Source of the DNA: Natronolimnobius baerhuensis
Lineage (GTDB): Archaea > Halobacteriota > Halobacteria > Halobacteriales > Natrialbaceae
DNA: 64,000 nucleotides
NCBI RefSeq assembly: GCF_002177135.1
Contig: NZ_MWPH01000001.1
Location: 1-64,000 of the forward strand
Direction: 5' to 3'
The notes below the pieces were generated by a model. That model was not told where the DNA came from. It searched no databases and saw only the letters and a program-made list of their open reading frames with translations. This document shows positions 1 to 8,038 of this stretch, in pieces; position 1 is the first letter of the stretch; each line of letters starts with the position of its first letter. A program made the position numbers and the translations under genes.

Positions 1-112
1 CAGAGCGGCGAGGTGCCTCCCGTACCCATCCCGAACACGGAAGATAAGCTCGCCTGCGTATCGGTTAGTACTGGAGTGGGCGACCCTCTGGGAACGCGGA
101 TTCGCCGCCCCA
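1..112 (+). rRNA. rrf: 5S ribosomal RNA, 3' part
   Basis: The window opens inside a 5S rRNA. The conserved haloarchaeal core around CCCATCCCGAACACGG (about 27-42) and the segment around CAGTACTGGAGTG-like bases (about 66-80) are present. The terminal GCCGCC near 104-109 would pair with the GGCGGC at the missing 5' end. Roughly the first dozen nucleotides lie outside the window, so the gene is partial only because of the window edge. It marks the end of an rRNA operon running into this window on the plus strand. Confidence 0.95.
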
Positions 113-136
113 TTCATACTTTCATATTGCTTCATT

Positions 137-168
137 GAGCAACAGCAGTGCTCTGTGGAGCTTTTTGT
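137..168 (+). terminator. Probable rRNA operon terminator
   Basis: A short hairpin (GAGCA at 137-141 pairing with TGCTC at 149-153) is followed by CTTTTTG at 161-167, with more T-rich sequence to about 190. It lies about 25 bases after the 5S rRNA. T-runs are the usual archaeal termination signal; the hairpin may be incidental. Confidence 0.5.
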
Positions 169-242
169 ATGTATTTCGCAAATTTTTGTAAAAACACAGT
201 CCCACTGTTCGGCTGAATCGAAACGTACTCCTGTCCGTTCTG

Positions 243-1256
243 GTGAGTGCAGATGGAAACGTGCGTTCACGGATAGAAAGTACCGAGACGGCCGGGGCAG
301 TTCAACTGGCAGGATATCTCACACTCCTTGTGACGCCTGCTGCGTTGCTCGCCACTGCGATAGGCGCGTCGTCGGCTCACTCGAGTGCAACAATTGGGTT
401 CGGAGTGGCAGTCGTCCTCGTGGGATCGGTTTCAGTCGTGAGTGAGCGAGGGCGGTTGTTTGAGACGGAACGAAGCGCACGAACGGGGACACAACAGGAT
501 GTTGGCACGGTTTTTGCCGTCGTGCTCGGGGCGGTGTGTACATATCTGTTGAGCGTCGCGGGTGGATTCGGGCCGGTTCTTGCGTCTGCGGTCGTCGGAG
601 TTGGGGTTGGTATTGCCGTTCCGAGAATGGACTCTCAGGTCTACTGTGGTTCGTTTGTCGGGATGGTGTCGCCAGCAGTTATACCATCACTCGAGTATCT
701 CGTCGTCGCGGGACTGATCGCTGGCGGGGTGTTCGTGGCGACGGACGAGGTGTTCGGTGGCGTTGGGGGAAAACTCGGGACGATTGCGCTGTGTGGGTGT
801 GCTTCGATAGTGGCGCTGACTGGCCTTGAGTATGGTGCTGGTGGGGCACCAGCATGGGAGTTCGCGGCACTTGTTGTGCCGGTTGCGGTTGCTGGTGCAG
901 TGGTGACTCTCCTGGTGAGTGTGCATCTCGGGTTTGGGGCCGTTGTCGGCTCTGGAGTCGTTGGTGTTGGTGCTAGTGTGGTCTTCCCACTGGCGAGTTC
1001 GGAACCAGCAGTTGGGACGATGCTCGCTGCCGTTGCATTCTGTGCGTCGTTTGTCGGAATGTCGAGCGTGACACGCCTCGAGATGCGCCACGTTGCACTT
1101 GCGGGTGGACTGTGTGGCCTCGTGTATCTCGTAACGATGCCGGCGTTCGACGGTGCCGGTGGAAAGCTAGGCACGGTTGCGTTTATCGCCTGTTTGGCGA
1201 TGATTGGGGCGACCGAACTGGAAACGCACATCCGAACTCGTCTCGCTCGAGACTGA
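243..1256 (+). CDS. Hypothetical polytopic membrane protein
   Basis: The 337-residue protein starts at GTG 243 (MSADGNVRS). After a short acidic N-terminus the sequence is almost entirely hydrophobic Val/Ala/Gly-rich segments, about ten transmembrane helices, with no obvious soluble domain. Internal similarity between the halves (two segments with GKLGT: VGGKLGTIAL near 180 and AGGKLGTVAF near 312) suggests an ancient duplication. No catalytic motif is seen, so no function is assigned. It lies just after the rRNA operon and is convergent with ubaA, ending 50 bases from its stop. A transporter or membrane scaffold is possible, but this is a guess. Confidence 0.75.
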   Translation: MSADGNVRSRIESTETAGAVQLAGYLTLLVTPAALLATAIGASSAHSSATIGFGVAVVLVGSVSVVSERGRLFETERSARTGTQQDVGTVFAVVLGAVCTYLLSVAGGFGPVLASAVVGVGVGIAVPRMDSQVYCGSFVGMVSPAVIPSLEYLVVAGLIAGGVFVATDEVFGGVGGKLGTIALCGCASIVALTGLEYGAGGAPAWEFAALVVPVAVAGAVVTLLVSVHLGFGAVVGSGVVGVGASVVFPLASSEPAVGTMLAAVAFCASFVGMSSVTRLEMRHVALAGGLCGLVYLVTMPAFDGAGGKLGTVAFIACLAMIGATELETHIRTRLARD

Positions 1257-1306
1257 CCTCACGGAACCGTCATGGGGACACCAGAACTGACGGACACTGG
1301 TCGGGA

Positions 1307-2143
1307 TCAGTCGGCTGATAACGAGCAGGTTCCCTCGTAGGTTGCATCCTCAACAGATGTGATTTCGGGGTCATCACCACAGACTGGACAGGCTGGATTC
1401 TGCTTGATTTCGACCGGTTCGAAACTCATATCCATTGCATCGTACATAAGAAGGCGCCCCTCGAGCAGGTCACCCGTGTCGAGGAGGTATTTGACGACTT
1501 CGGTGGCCTGGATGCAACCGATGGTACCGGGGAGGACGCCGAGGACGCCGGTTGTCGCACAGTCTGCGACGGTGCCGGGTTTGGGGGCTTCGGGGAAGAG
1601 ACAGCGATAGCAGGGGGGCCTCGAGTCGCCGGTACGAGCGTTCGAGAAGGTGGTGACCTGCCCTTCAAAGCGATAGATAGCGCCATGGGAGAGAGGGGTT
1701 TCGGTGAGGACGCAGTGGTCGTTGAGCAGGTACCGGGTGGGGAAGTTATCGCTTGCGTCGAGGACGATATCGTAGTCGGCGACGAGATCGTCGACGTTCG
1801 ATGGGGAGAGGCGTGTTTCGTGTGTCTCAACGTCGATGTCTGGGTTGAGTGCGGTGACGTAGTCGGCTGCACTGTCGACTTTCGGGCGGCCGACGTCGGC
1901 ATCTGCGTGGATAATCTGGCGTTGGAGATTCGAGCGTTCGACGGCGTCGTCGTCGACGATACCGAGGCGGCCGACTCCGGCTGCGGCCAGGTATTGGATT
2001 GCCGGCGAGCCGAGGCCGCCTGCGCCGACGACGAGGACGCTGCCCTCGAGGAGGCGTTGTTGTCCGTCGGGGCCGATTTCGTCCATGATGACGTGTCTCG
2101 AGTAGCGCTCGAGTTGGGTTGCGTCGAGGCGAAGGTCGCTCAT
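1307..2143 (-). CDS. ubaA: E1-like SAMP-activating enzyme UbaA (HesA/MoeB/ThiF family)
   Basis: UbaA-type proteins adenylate the C-terminal glycine of ubiquitin-like SAMP proteins for protein conjugation, tRNA thiolation and molybdopterin synthesis. Visible here: the nucleotide-binding GAGGLGSPAIQYLAAAG, the Asp/Arg motif of DDDAVERSNLQRQ, the zinc CxxC pairs CYRC and CPVC, and the predicted catalytic Cys in DCATTGVLGVLPG. The protein is 278 residues, the usual length for MoeB/UbaA without a rhodanese domain. The start MSDLRLDATQLERYSRH at 2143 was chosen because it matches the family N-terminus; an in-frame extension upstream overlaps the next gene and looks non-coding. It follows the NmrA-type gene by 76 bases on the same strand. 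Confidence 0.93.
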   Translation of the reverse strand: MSDLRLDATQLERYSRHVIMDEIGPDGQQRLLEGSVLVVGAGGLGSPAIQYLAAAGVGRLGIVDDDAVERSNLQRQIIHADADVGRPKVDSAADYVTALNPDIDVETHETRLSPSNVDDLVADYDIVLDASDNFPTRYLLNDHCVLTETPLSHGAIYRFEGQVTTFSNARTGDSRPPCYRCLFPEAPKPGTVADCATTGVLGVLPGTIGCIQATEVVKYLLDTGDLLEGRLLMYDAMDMSFEPVEIKQNPACPVCGDDPEITSVEDATYEGTCSLSAD

Positions 2144-2219
2144 GGGCGGGTCTTGGGCTGAGAGTGTCAAAAAGTCGCGGGTCGATTCCATCGAGTGTGG
2201 ATAGGAGTCACTGACTGTC

Positions 2220-3002
2220 TCAGCTGGTCTTGTCGCTGTGGGTTGCCATCCACGCGTTCCAGGATGTCGTCCCAACAGTCCGGTTAGGACAGGTTGCCGC
2301 TCCGGCACGAAAGCCGGACGCGACTGCCCCTGGAAGCGGGAGTCGGATAATCGGTCGCCAGTGCCCGTGTTCCGCACGGTAGGCTCGAGCGAGGTCGCCG
2401 AGTGAGTGAACGTGCGGGCCACCGAGTGGGGCACATCGGCCGTGAGGCTCGAGTGTTACGTAGTCTGTGAGTGCAGTGCCAGCCTCATCGACAGCGATGG
2501 GCTGAAGTTGGAACGCCGTTGGCAACGGCCACACGGGCAGACGAGCTATTGTCGACAGCAGGTCGAAGACGAACGAGTGAAACTGCGTGATGCGAACGAT
2601 TGTCGATGGAACAGGACTCGACTCGATAGCCCGTTCAGCCGCCAGTTTGTGCTCGTAGTACGAGTACGGAATTTGATCAACACCAACGATAGAGACGTAG
2701 ACGAAATTCGAGACGCCGCTGTCAGCAGCCGCCTCGAGAAGTCGTTCGGTGCCGCGAACGTCGACTGCCTCGCTATCACCCCGCGGTGCTGTTGCGGCAT
2801 GGACGACAATATCGACGCCCTCGAGTGCCCGCTCGAGGCCAGTGCCGTCGGTGAGGTCGAGTGTGACCCACTCGTCAGCAGTTTCTGGAGGTGGTGATCG
2901 GCTTGCGGCTCGCACTGTCAGTCCGTCTGCGGCGAGTTCTGGTCGAAGTGTTTGACCGAGCGTCCCAGTCGCCCCAGTGAGGAGTACGTGCGGTTCAGCC
3001 AT
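2220..3002 (-). CDS. NAD(P)-binding NmrA/epimerase-type protein
   Basis: The 260-residue protein has a Rossmann fold. The N-terminal glycine motif GATGTLGQTLRPEL (about 9-22) and the VDIVVHAATAPRG segment are typical of atypical short-chain dehydrogenases of the NmrA/SDR-a group. A YSYYEHKLAAE segment resembles the YxxxK region (Tyr and Lys spaced correctly). The substrate cannot be inferred; relatives include NADH:ubiquinone-like subunits, sugar epimerases and redox sensors. A TATA-like TTTATA on the minus strand (3025-3030) lies about 25 bases from the ATG, so the transcript is probably leaderless. It is divergent from the Nudix gene across a palindrome-rich spacer. Confidence 0.85.
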   Translation of the reverse strand: MAEPHVLLTGATGTLGQTLRPELAADGLTVRAASRSPPPETADEWVTLDLTDGTGLERALEGVDIVVHAATAPRGDSEAVDVRGTERLLEAAADSGVSNFVYVSIVGVDQIPYSYYEHKLAAERAIESSPVPSTIVRITQFHSFVFDLLSTIARLPVWPLPTAFQLQPIAVDEAGTALTDYVTLEPHGRCAPLGGPHVHSLGDLARAYRAEHGHWRPIIRLPLPGAVASGFRAGAATCPNRTVGTTSWNAWMATHSDKTS

Positions 3003-3163
3003 ACGGGATATACTGTCAATAGGGTATAAAGTATTGGTGTATAAGGGTGTTGGCGTCGAATATACAACGAGATAGTGAGACTGTGGCAGTCACTAAGGTC
3101 CCTTAGTCTCATCCAATTACATTGGGGCGCTGTTTTAAGTATGAGGGCGTGGGAAATAGTTGT
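3003..3163. promoter_or_regulatory. Divergent promoter with nested palindromes
   Basis: The spacer contains a minus-strand TATA (3025-3030) for the NmrA-type gene and a plus-strand TTTTAAG (3133-3139) for the Nudix gene; both are about 25 bases from the start codons. Between them is a perfect inverted repeat ACTAAGG-TC-CCTTAGT (3092-3107), nested with a second pair TGAGACT (3076-3082) and AGTCTCA (3105-3111). The position between two core promoters fits an operator, but the regulator is unknown. Confidence 0.6.
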
Positions 3164-3628
3164 ATGTCTGATGTAACGTACGTCCCCAAAGCGTGTGCGT
3201 ACATTACCCGCCACACGGGTGAACTGCTGGTCTTCGACGGCCCAGGCCACGATGGAATCCAGATTCCGAAAGGAACGCTCGAGGACGGCGAATCGCCTCG
3301 AGATGGACTCTTTCGTGAAGTCATGGAAGAGACTGGCCTCTGTACGTTGACCGCACCGACGCATCTCACGACCGACGTCTGGACGCGCCGCGAGTCGCCG
3401 CCGCGACGCTACGTGCGCCACTTCTATCACGCAACCGTACACGAATCGCGCGACAGGTGGACACACACCGTGACTGACGGCGGCGAGGAACACGGTGCCG
3501 AGTTCGATCTTTACTGGATTCAGCCTTCGACGGCCCAGACACGGGAGTTTGCGCTGGACCTCGATGACTACATCCACTTCCTACCGTCGTATACGCCAGC
3601 CGACCGCGTTGTCTCGGCCTCGGACTAA
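3164..3628 (+). CDS. Nudix hydrolase
   Basis: The 154-residue protein has a full Nudix box, GTLEDGESPRDGLF followed by REVMEETGL, that binds Mg and hydrolyses nucleoside diphosphate derivatives. The preceding IPKG matches the usual lead-in to the box. Substrate is not predictable from the sequence. The start MSDVTYVPK at 3164 was chosen because a TTTTAAG box lies about 27 bases upstream and the region before it is promoter-like. The gene is convergent with the FAU-1 gene, whose stop lies 36 bases away. Confidence 0.9.
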   Translation: MSDVTYVPKACAYITRHTGELLVFDGPGHDGIQIPKGTLEDGESPRDGLFREVMEETGLCTLTAPTHLTTDVWTRRESPPRRYVRHFYHATVHESRDRWTHTVTDGGEEHGAEFDLYWIQPSTAQTREFALDLDDYIHFLPSYTPADRVVSASD

Positions 3629-3664
3629 CTGTCCGGATGCTCTCTCTGAGCGCTTGGTATCGAC

Positions 3665-5116
3665 CTATGGCGACAGCGCGCGCTCGACTGCTTCAGCCAC
3701 GCTCGTTGCCTTCTCTGCCAACGTCTCGGAGACGAGTCCATCCGAAACGGCGGCCTCGAGTTCGTCAGCATCGACGATTTCGACGGTGCCATCGGGCGTC
3801 CGAATCACGTCGATATAGAGATCGACGTATCGCGCTTCGTCCGGGAAGAGTTCGACCGGCGTACAGATGTTGACGTAGGTTCCCTTCGTCGAGTCGTCCG
3901 CCGCCTTGTACGTCGTCGGATACCACCACCGGCCCTCGCGGAACTTCGTCACCGCGACGTCACCATCTTCTTTGGGCACCTCGAGTGCATCGTAGGAGCC
4001 ACCGCCGCGCATCGACCGCTCGAGTGTGAGCGAGCCGTCCGCGTCCCAGTTGGTGACCTCGCCGCGTCCGAGCGAGATGTGTCGCCCGTCGGGCTTGCCA
4101 TGGCCAATTGCGAGGCGGTCCCCCGCGGTTGGCCCGAACTGCTGTGAGACGGCGTCAAACGGGAACGCCTCGTCGTCCGTTCCTGCGGTGCTGTCGTCGA
4201 CGGTCGAGCCAAGAATCCCCTCCGCGAAATCAACGGCTGCACTCGCTGCTCGATCCGCGGCTTTCGTCCGATGGTGGCCGGGCATCGTTGTCTCGACCTG
4301 TCGGCGCTCACTATCAAGTTCGAATCGTGACTCGCGGCCAAACCAGCACCACGCCGTCGTTTGCGGCGTCGCTAGCTCTTTCGGCTCGCCATCCGAGGGA
4401 CTCTCGGGCGCGTCGGCGAGCGCGCCCTCGAGTGCGGTCGCTCGCTCAACCGCCTGCTCGAGCGCGGTTCTCATTGCCTCAAGGTCGGCGTCGAATGCGC
4501 TGTGTTCCCAGTACAGCCCCCACCCGTCCGGAACCGACGGCGAGAGCAGGTCGGTCATGCCGACGAGTTCGGTTGCGCGTTCGCCTCGCCCGGCCGCCGA
4601 GATGCCGGTTCGATCCTGCGAGAGCGAGCAGAGTCCCCCCTGAATCTCGAGTGTTGGCTGGACCCGGGGATCGTCGTCGGTCCACGGCGGCGTCGGCTCA
4701 TCGATCTGGACGCGGTACTGGTTGGCCTCGTCGACGTAGCCATCGACGTCGTCGTAGGGCAGGTAGCCACGCCGGCCGTCGCCGAGGTCCACCGTCGCAC
4801 CGCCACCGCCCCCGGCGTCGATCACCTCGGCGTCGAACACCGCACCGCGCGGGGCGTCGTCGTCCCAGCGGAACGTGTCGATTTCGAGGTCCTCGAGGTC
4901 GGCGAGGACGGTTTCGACCGCCTCGCGGTCACCGGAGACCTCGAGTCCCTGCCGGTCGCGCGTCGTTTCGATACGAACGTCGGCTGGTGCGGTCTCGAAC
5001 CCGTCATCGAAGCGTTCCTGAATCGGGTCCGAGGCCTGGACGACCTCGAGACCGTTTCGCTCGAGGCGGTGGGTGATCGCGGTGGTGTAGATCCCGCGGA
5101 CGCGAACCGTCGTCAT
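3665..5116 (-). CDS. fau1: FAU-1/AU-1-type RNA-binding protein with DUF402 domain
   Basis: The 483-residue protein matches archaeal FAU-1, reported in the family as an AU-rich RNA-binding protein with RNase E/G-like activity. The N-terminal half has an S1-like part (AEVIDAGGGGGATVDLGDGRRGYLP, in pieces around residues 100-125). The C-terminal DUF402 part carries KFREGRWWYPTTYK, GTYVNICTPVELFPDEARYVDLYIDVI and the DADELEAAV segment. The start MTTVRVRGIYTT at 5116 overlaps the stop of the upstream gene by four bases (ATGA), indicating translational coupling; the longer in-frame reading upstream lies within that gene. Likely role: RNA processing, perhaps of rRNA. Confidence 0.88.
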   Translation of the reverse strand: MTTVRVRGIYTTAITHRLERNGLEVVQASDPIQERFDDGFETAPADVRIETTRDRQGLEVSGDREAVETVLADLEDLEIDTFRWDDDAPRGAVFDAEVIDAGGGGGATVDLGDGRRGYLPYDDVDGYVDEANQYRVQIDEPTPPWTDDDPRVQPTLEIQGGLCSLSQDRTGISAAGRGERATELVGMTDLLSPSVPDGWGLYWEHSAFDADLEAMRTALEQAVERATALEGALADAPESPSDGEPKELATPQTTAWCWFGRESRFELDSERRQVETTMPGHHRTKAADRAASAAVDFAEGILGSTVDDSTAGTDDEAFPFDAVSQQFGPTAGDRLAIGHGKPDGRHISLGRGEVTNWDADGSLTLERSMRGGGSYDALEVPKEDGDVAVTKFREGRWWYPTTYKAADDSTKGTYVNICTPVELFPDEARYVDLYIDVIRTPDGTVEIVDADELEAAVSDGLVSETLAEKATSVAEAVERALSP

Positions 5117-5496
5117 TGGAGTGTCTCGCGGTTGGCCGCGAACCGGACCCGGTCGTGAATCGTCGGGCCAAGCGTCAGTTCGACGTACTCCTCGTCTGCA
5201 TCGAGGATCCGGCCATCCTCGACGAACGCGCCCCACGTCTCGAAGCGCAGCCAGCCCCGCATCTCGGCTGCGTGTGTCGTCACGTCGAGAGAGTCAACCG
5301 AGTGCTCGGGAAACTCCGCACTCGAGTGAGCCATATCCATATCCGAGTAGACCGTATCGTGCCGGTCGAAAAAGTCCGCAAGCGCGTTTGCGTCGGCGTC
5401 TACTGCCTCCGCGATTGCCGTCGAGGCCGCCTCGAGATCTTCGGTCTCGAGGCCGACGGCGCGCAGCGCCTGTTGCGTTCGCTGGTCGAAGTGCAT
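5113..5496 (-). CDS. Conserved haloarchaeal protein, DUF7532-like
   Basis: The 127-residue acidic soluble protein starts MHFDQRTQQALRAVG and has no membrane segment or known catalytic motif. The C-terminal half is probably beta-rich (WLRFETWGAFVEDGRI, EEYVELTLGPTIHDRVRF). Its stop overlaps the start of the FAU-1 gene (ATGA, 5113-5116), so both are probably made from one message, hinting at an RNA-related accessory role. The family name is from memory and uncertain. It is divergent from the PrsW gene. Confidence 0.8.
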   Translation of the reverse strand: MHFDQRTQQALRAVGLETEDLEAASTAIAEAVDADANALADFFDRHDTVYSDMDMAHSSAEFPEHSVDSLDVTTHAAEMRGWLRFETWGAFVEDGRILDADEEYVELTLGPTIHDRVRFAANRETLQ

Positions 5497-5611
5497 AGGC
5501 GACGATTGGCGCGAGGAAACTTTGCTGTGTGGATTCTCGTACAGTGGTCACAACGTCGTGGGACGGCCGTTCGGACCGAACGCTTACCGGAACGGCGAGT
5601 GTAGGGCCAGT

Positions 5612-6625
5612 ATGGCGCGCAAGCGCGACCCGGTTGAGCAAGCAAGCGACGAGTCGCGGGACCTCTATGAAGTCTCGACGTGGGAGCCGCGGTCGACGCT
5701 GGATCGCCTCTCGGCGGTCGTGTACGCGCTACTCAACTACGGCTTTCATGGCATCGTCGTCGGCGTCGCGCTCATCATCACCCTCGTGTTGCTCGTCCAG
5801 CCAGGGGTTCTGATTCTCGAGGATCCGGCGCTTGGCCTCTTCTTCGGGCTGTCGGTCGTCCCCGCAGCATTGCTGGCGGGCTTCATCTGGTATACGGATA
5901 TCACGTCGAACGAGCCGTTGAGCCTCCTCGTGGCGACGTTTGTGCTGTCGATCCTCTTTGCGACGTTTGCCGGTGTCGTCAACACGTATACGCAGCCGTA
6001 CTTTCAGGCGATTCCGTTGGTCGGACTCGTCCTCTATTTCTTCCTAATCGTTGGCCCCGTCGAAGAGGTGGTGAAGCTGCTTGCGGTCCGAATCTTTGCC
6101 TATCGAAGCGACTCCTTTGATGCGGTCATCGACGGTGCAGTCTACGGCGCGGTCGCCGGCCTCGGCTTTGCGGCGTTCGAAAACATGCTCTACATCTCTG
6201 CTGAAGTTGCGACGGCAGATGCCAGCCCGTTCGCGGCGGCAACTGGAATTACGACCGTGCGGGCGCTGGTCGGCCCCGGCCACGTCATCTTTTCGGCAAT
6301 CGCTGGCTTCTATCTCGGCCTCGCGAAGTTTAATCCCGACAAGGCCGGTCCAATCGTCGTCAAAGGACTCCTCGTCGCAGCGGTCGTCCACGCAATGTAC
6401 AACGTCACCGTCGGAATCATCCCCGACGCCATCGCCACGCTGTACCCGATCAGTTTCGGGATGGCGTTTATCGCCTACGTGATCCTCTATGACCTCGCCG
6501 TCGGCTACTACCTCTACCGGAAGATTGCTCGATACCGGCGAACCTACCGCGAGGTCAGAGACGATACCGGCGACCCACCAGCGGCCGAACTCACGGAGTT
6601 TGACCCACCAAATCGACAACCCTGA
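5612..6625 (+). CDS. PrsW family intramembrane metalloprotease
   Basis: The 337-residue membrane protein has about eight or nine helices. The PrsW signature residues are present: the glutamate pair in VGPVEEVVKLLAVR, the FAAFENMLY motif, the H of LVGPGHVIFSAIAGFYLG, and H-A-M-Y-N in VVHAMYNVTVG. In Bacillus, PrsW cleaves an anti-sigma factor; in archaea the substrate is unknown. The start MARKRDPVEQ at 5612 was chosen over an upstream extension because the cytoplasmic, charged N-terminus begins there. It lies divergent from the DUF7532/FAU-1 pair and 75 bases before an interrupted membrane gene. Confidence 0.9.
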   Translation: MARKRDPVEQASDESRDLYEVSTWEPRSTLDRLSAVVYALLNYGFHGIVVGVALIITLVLLVQPGVLILEDPALGLFFGLSVVPAALLAGFIWYTDITSNEPLSLLVATFVLSILFATFAGVVNTYTQPYFQAIPLVGLVLYFFLIVGPVEEVVKLLAVRIFAYRSDSFDAVIDGAVYGAVAGLGFAAFENMLYISAEVATADASPFAAATGITTVRALVGPGHVIFSAIAGFYLGLAKFNPDKAGPIVVKGLLVAAVVHAMYNVTVGIIPDAIATLYPISFGMAFIAYVILYDLAVGYYLYRKIARYRRTYREVRDDTGDPPAAELTEFDPPNRQP

Positions 6626-6700
6626 CTGCATTCCACATCCGTCCTACTGACAGGGACACTCAGGAGAACATATATTTCACTGGAAACGGAATTGTCGCAT

Positions 6701-7045
6701 ATGGTTCTCGCCTCGCTCGTCGCATTTGTTGTTGCACTGCTCGCCGGTGGACTGGCGATCTATATCGGTGCGGCAGTCATCGTCGACGCCGACGACTACG
6801 GCCACGCGGTCGTAACTGCCCTCTTCGGTGCGATTGCCTAGGGGCTTACATCCTGGATCCCACTAATTGGCCTCTTTATCGCCCTGTTCGCCTGGATCTG
6901 GGTCATCAACTGGCGTTACCCCGGCGGGTGGGGCGCTGCAGCAGCTATCGGAATTGCTGCCTGGGTTTCCGCCCTCGTAATCCTGTTCGTGCTCAATGCC
7001 ATTCTCAACCTCGGCGTTGGCGCGTTCGGCGTCCCCGGTGCCTAA
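6701..7045 (+). pseudogene. Small membrane protein interrupted by a TAG codon
   Basis: From ATG 6701 the frame reads MVLASLVAFVVALLAGG and continues as a four-helix membrane protein, but codon 47 (6839-6841) is TAG. The same frame goes on without further stops as GLTSWIPLIGLFIAL, then INWRYPGGWG, to TAA at 7043. One base change (TGG to TAG) would restore a 114-residue protein. A TATATTT box (6671-6677) lies about 27 bases before the ATG. The most likely reading is a recent nonsense mutation; a sequencing error, or a functional short 46-residue product, is also possible. Confidence 0.75.
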
Positions 7046-7069
7046 ACCGAATCGGCTCACAAAAATCGC

Positions 7070-7675
7070 TTACTCGAATCGCGCTTCTAACAGTCGCTCG
7101 ACGTACTTCGAGAGTACGTCGACCTCGAGGTGAACCGGATCGCCCGGCTCTTTGTCCGATAGCGTCGTCAACTCGTACGTTGTGGGGATAATAGCGACTG
7201 TAACAGTCCCCGCTGTGGTGTCCAGATCGGCGACAGTCAGACTGATCCCATCCAACGTGATCGATCCCTTTTCGACGACATAGCGGGCGTACCCCTCGGG
7301 AAGGTCAAACTCGAAGAACCAGTCTTCGTCGACGGATTCGATAGCCGTCACCGTCGCGACCGCATCGACGTGACCCTGGACGACGTGGCCGTCGAATCGC
7401 CCATCAGCCGGCATCGCTCGCTCGAGGTTGACCTGGTCGCCGACCTCGAGGTCGCCCAGATACGTCCGCTCGACGGTTTCGGTTGCGAGAAAGACTTCGA
7501 ACCAGGAGCCGTCCTCGAACTGTTCGACCGTGAGACACGCACCGCTGACACTGATGCTCTGGCCGTGTGTCAGCCCCGTCGCGACCGACTCCGCGCCAAT
7601 GCGAAGCCGAAGGCCGTCGTCCGTCCGTTCGCGTGCTGCAATCTCGCCGGTCTCCTCGACGATTCCCGTGAACAT
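7070..7675 (-). CDS. ribE: Riboflavin synthase, alpha-subunit (lumazine-binding) type
   Basis: Converts two molecules of 6,7-dimethyl-8-ribityllumazine to riboflavin. The 201-residue protein has the start MFTGIVEETGEI and two tandem lumazine-binding barrels. The first has the GQSISVSGACLTV and GRFDGHVVQGHVD segments, the second EKGSITLDGISLTV. This is the bacterial-type trimeric enzyme, not the unrelated pentameric RibC of many other archaea, so bacterial ancestry is likely. The start at 7675 is fixed by the conserved N-terminus. No FMN riboswitch was seen. It is convergent with the interrupted membrane gene. Confidence 0.95.
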   Translation of the reverse strand: MFTGIVEETGEIAARERTDDGLRLRIGAESVATGLTHGQSISVSGACLTVEQFEDGSWFEVFLATETVERTYLGDLEVGDQVNLERAMPADGRFDGHVVQGHVDAVATVTAIESVDEDWFFEFDLPEGYARYVVEKGSITLDGISLTVADLDTTAGTVTVAIIPTTYELTTLSDKEPGDPVHLEVDVLSKYVERLLEARFE

Positions 7676-7786
7676 ACGCGGAGATACCAGCCCACAGCTA
7701 AAGACGTTCTGAATCCGAGACGCATCACAGTTCCGTGATAACCGTAGTCGGCGGCCTTTTGAGAGTTGCCACACTACCACGCAGCA

Positions 7787-8038
7787 ATGGCCGGTCTCAT
7801 CGAGACGATCAAGTTCGCCGGTGTCCTCATCTTCGCCATTCCAGCCGCACTTGCCGGCCTCGAGTTCCTGCTCGTTCGCGGACAGACACTCGTCGGCGTC
7901 GGATTACTCGGCCTCGCGGTTGGACTCCTTGTGCTCCAGCGGTATCTGACGACACCCGGCGATTTGCCGGGAATTGCCGCGAAACGCGCTGTTGGTTCGA
8001 TGACTGACGACGAGACACCCGACGACGACCGTCCTTAA
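7787..8038 (+). CDS. Small conserved haloarchaeal membrane protein
   Basis: The 83-residue protein starts MAGLIETIKFAGVLIF and has two hydrophobic helices (about residues 8-28 and 33-54) followed by a charged C-terminal tail with DDETPDDDRP. It resembles small DUF-type haloarchaeal membrane proteins (DUF7533 is a possible match, from memory). Its TAA stop (8036-8038) overlaps the TAA of the convergent M24-like gene. Function unknown. Confidence 0.75.
   Translation: MAGLIETIKFAGVLIFAIPAALAGLEFLLVRGQTLVGVGLLGLAVGLLVLQRYLTTPGDLPGIAAKRAVGSMTDDETPDDDRP

Noticed and set aside
113-242. tRNA gene after 5S rRNA (often tRNA-Cys in haloarchaea)
   Set aside because: No cloverleaf or GGTTCGA-type T-loop was found in the short spacer.
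1307-2434. A longer start for UbaA at 2434
   Set aside because: The extra 97 residues overlap the upstream gene and have no resemblance to the family; MSDLRLDATQ matches the usual N-terminus.
4108-5076. A 322-codon Arg-rich frame opposite the FAU-1 gene
   Set aside because: Extreme Arg/Pro/Ser content is typical of antisense shadows of GC-rich genes; the minus strand carries a recognisable family protein.
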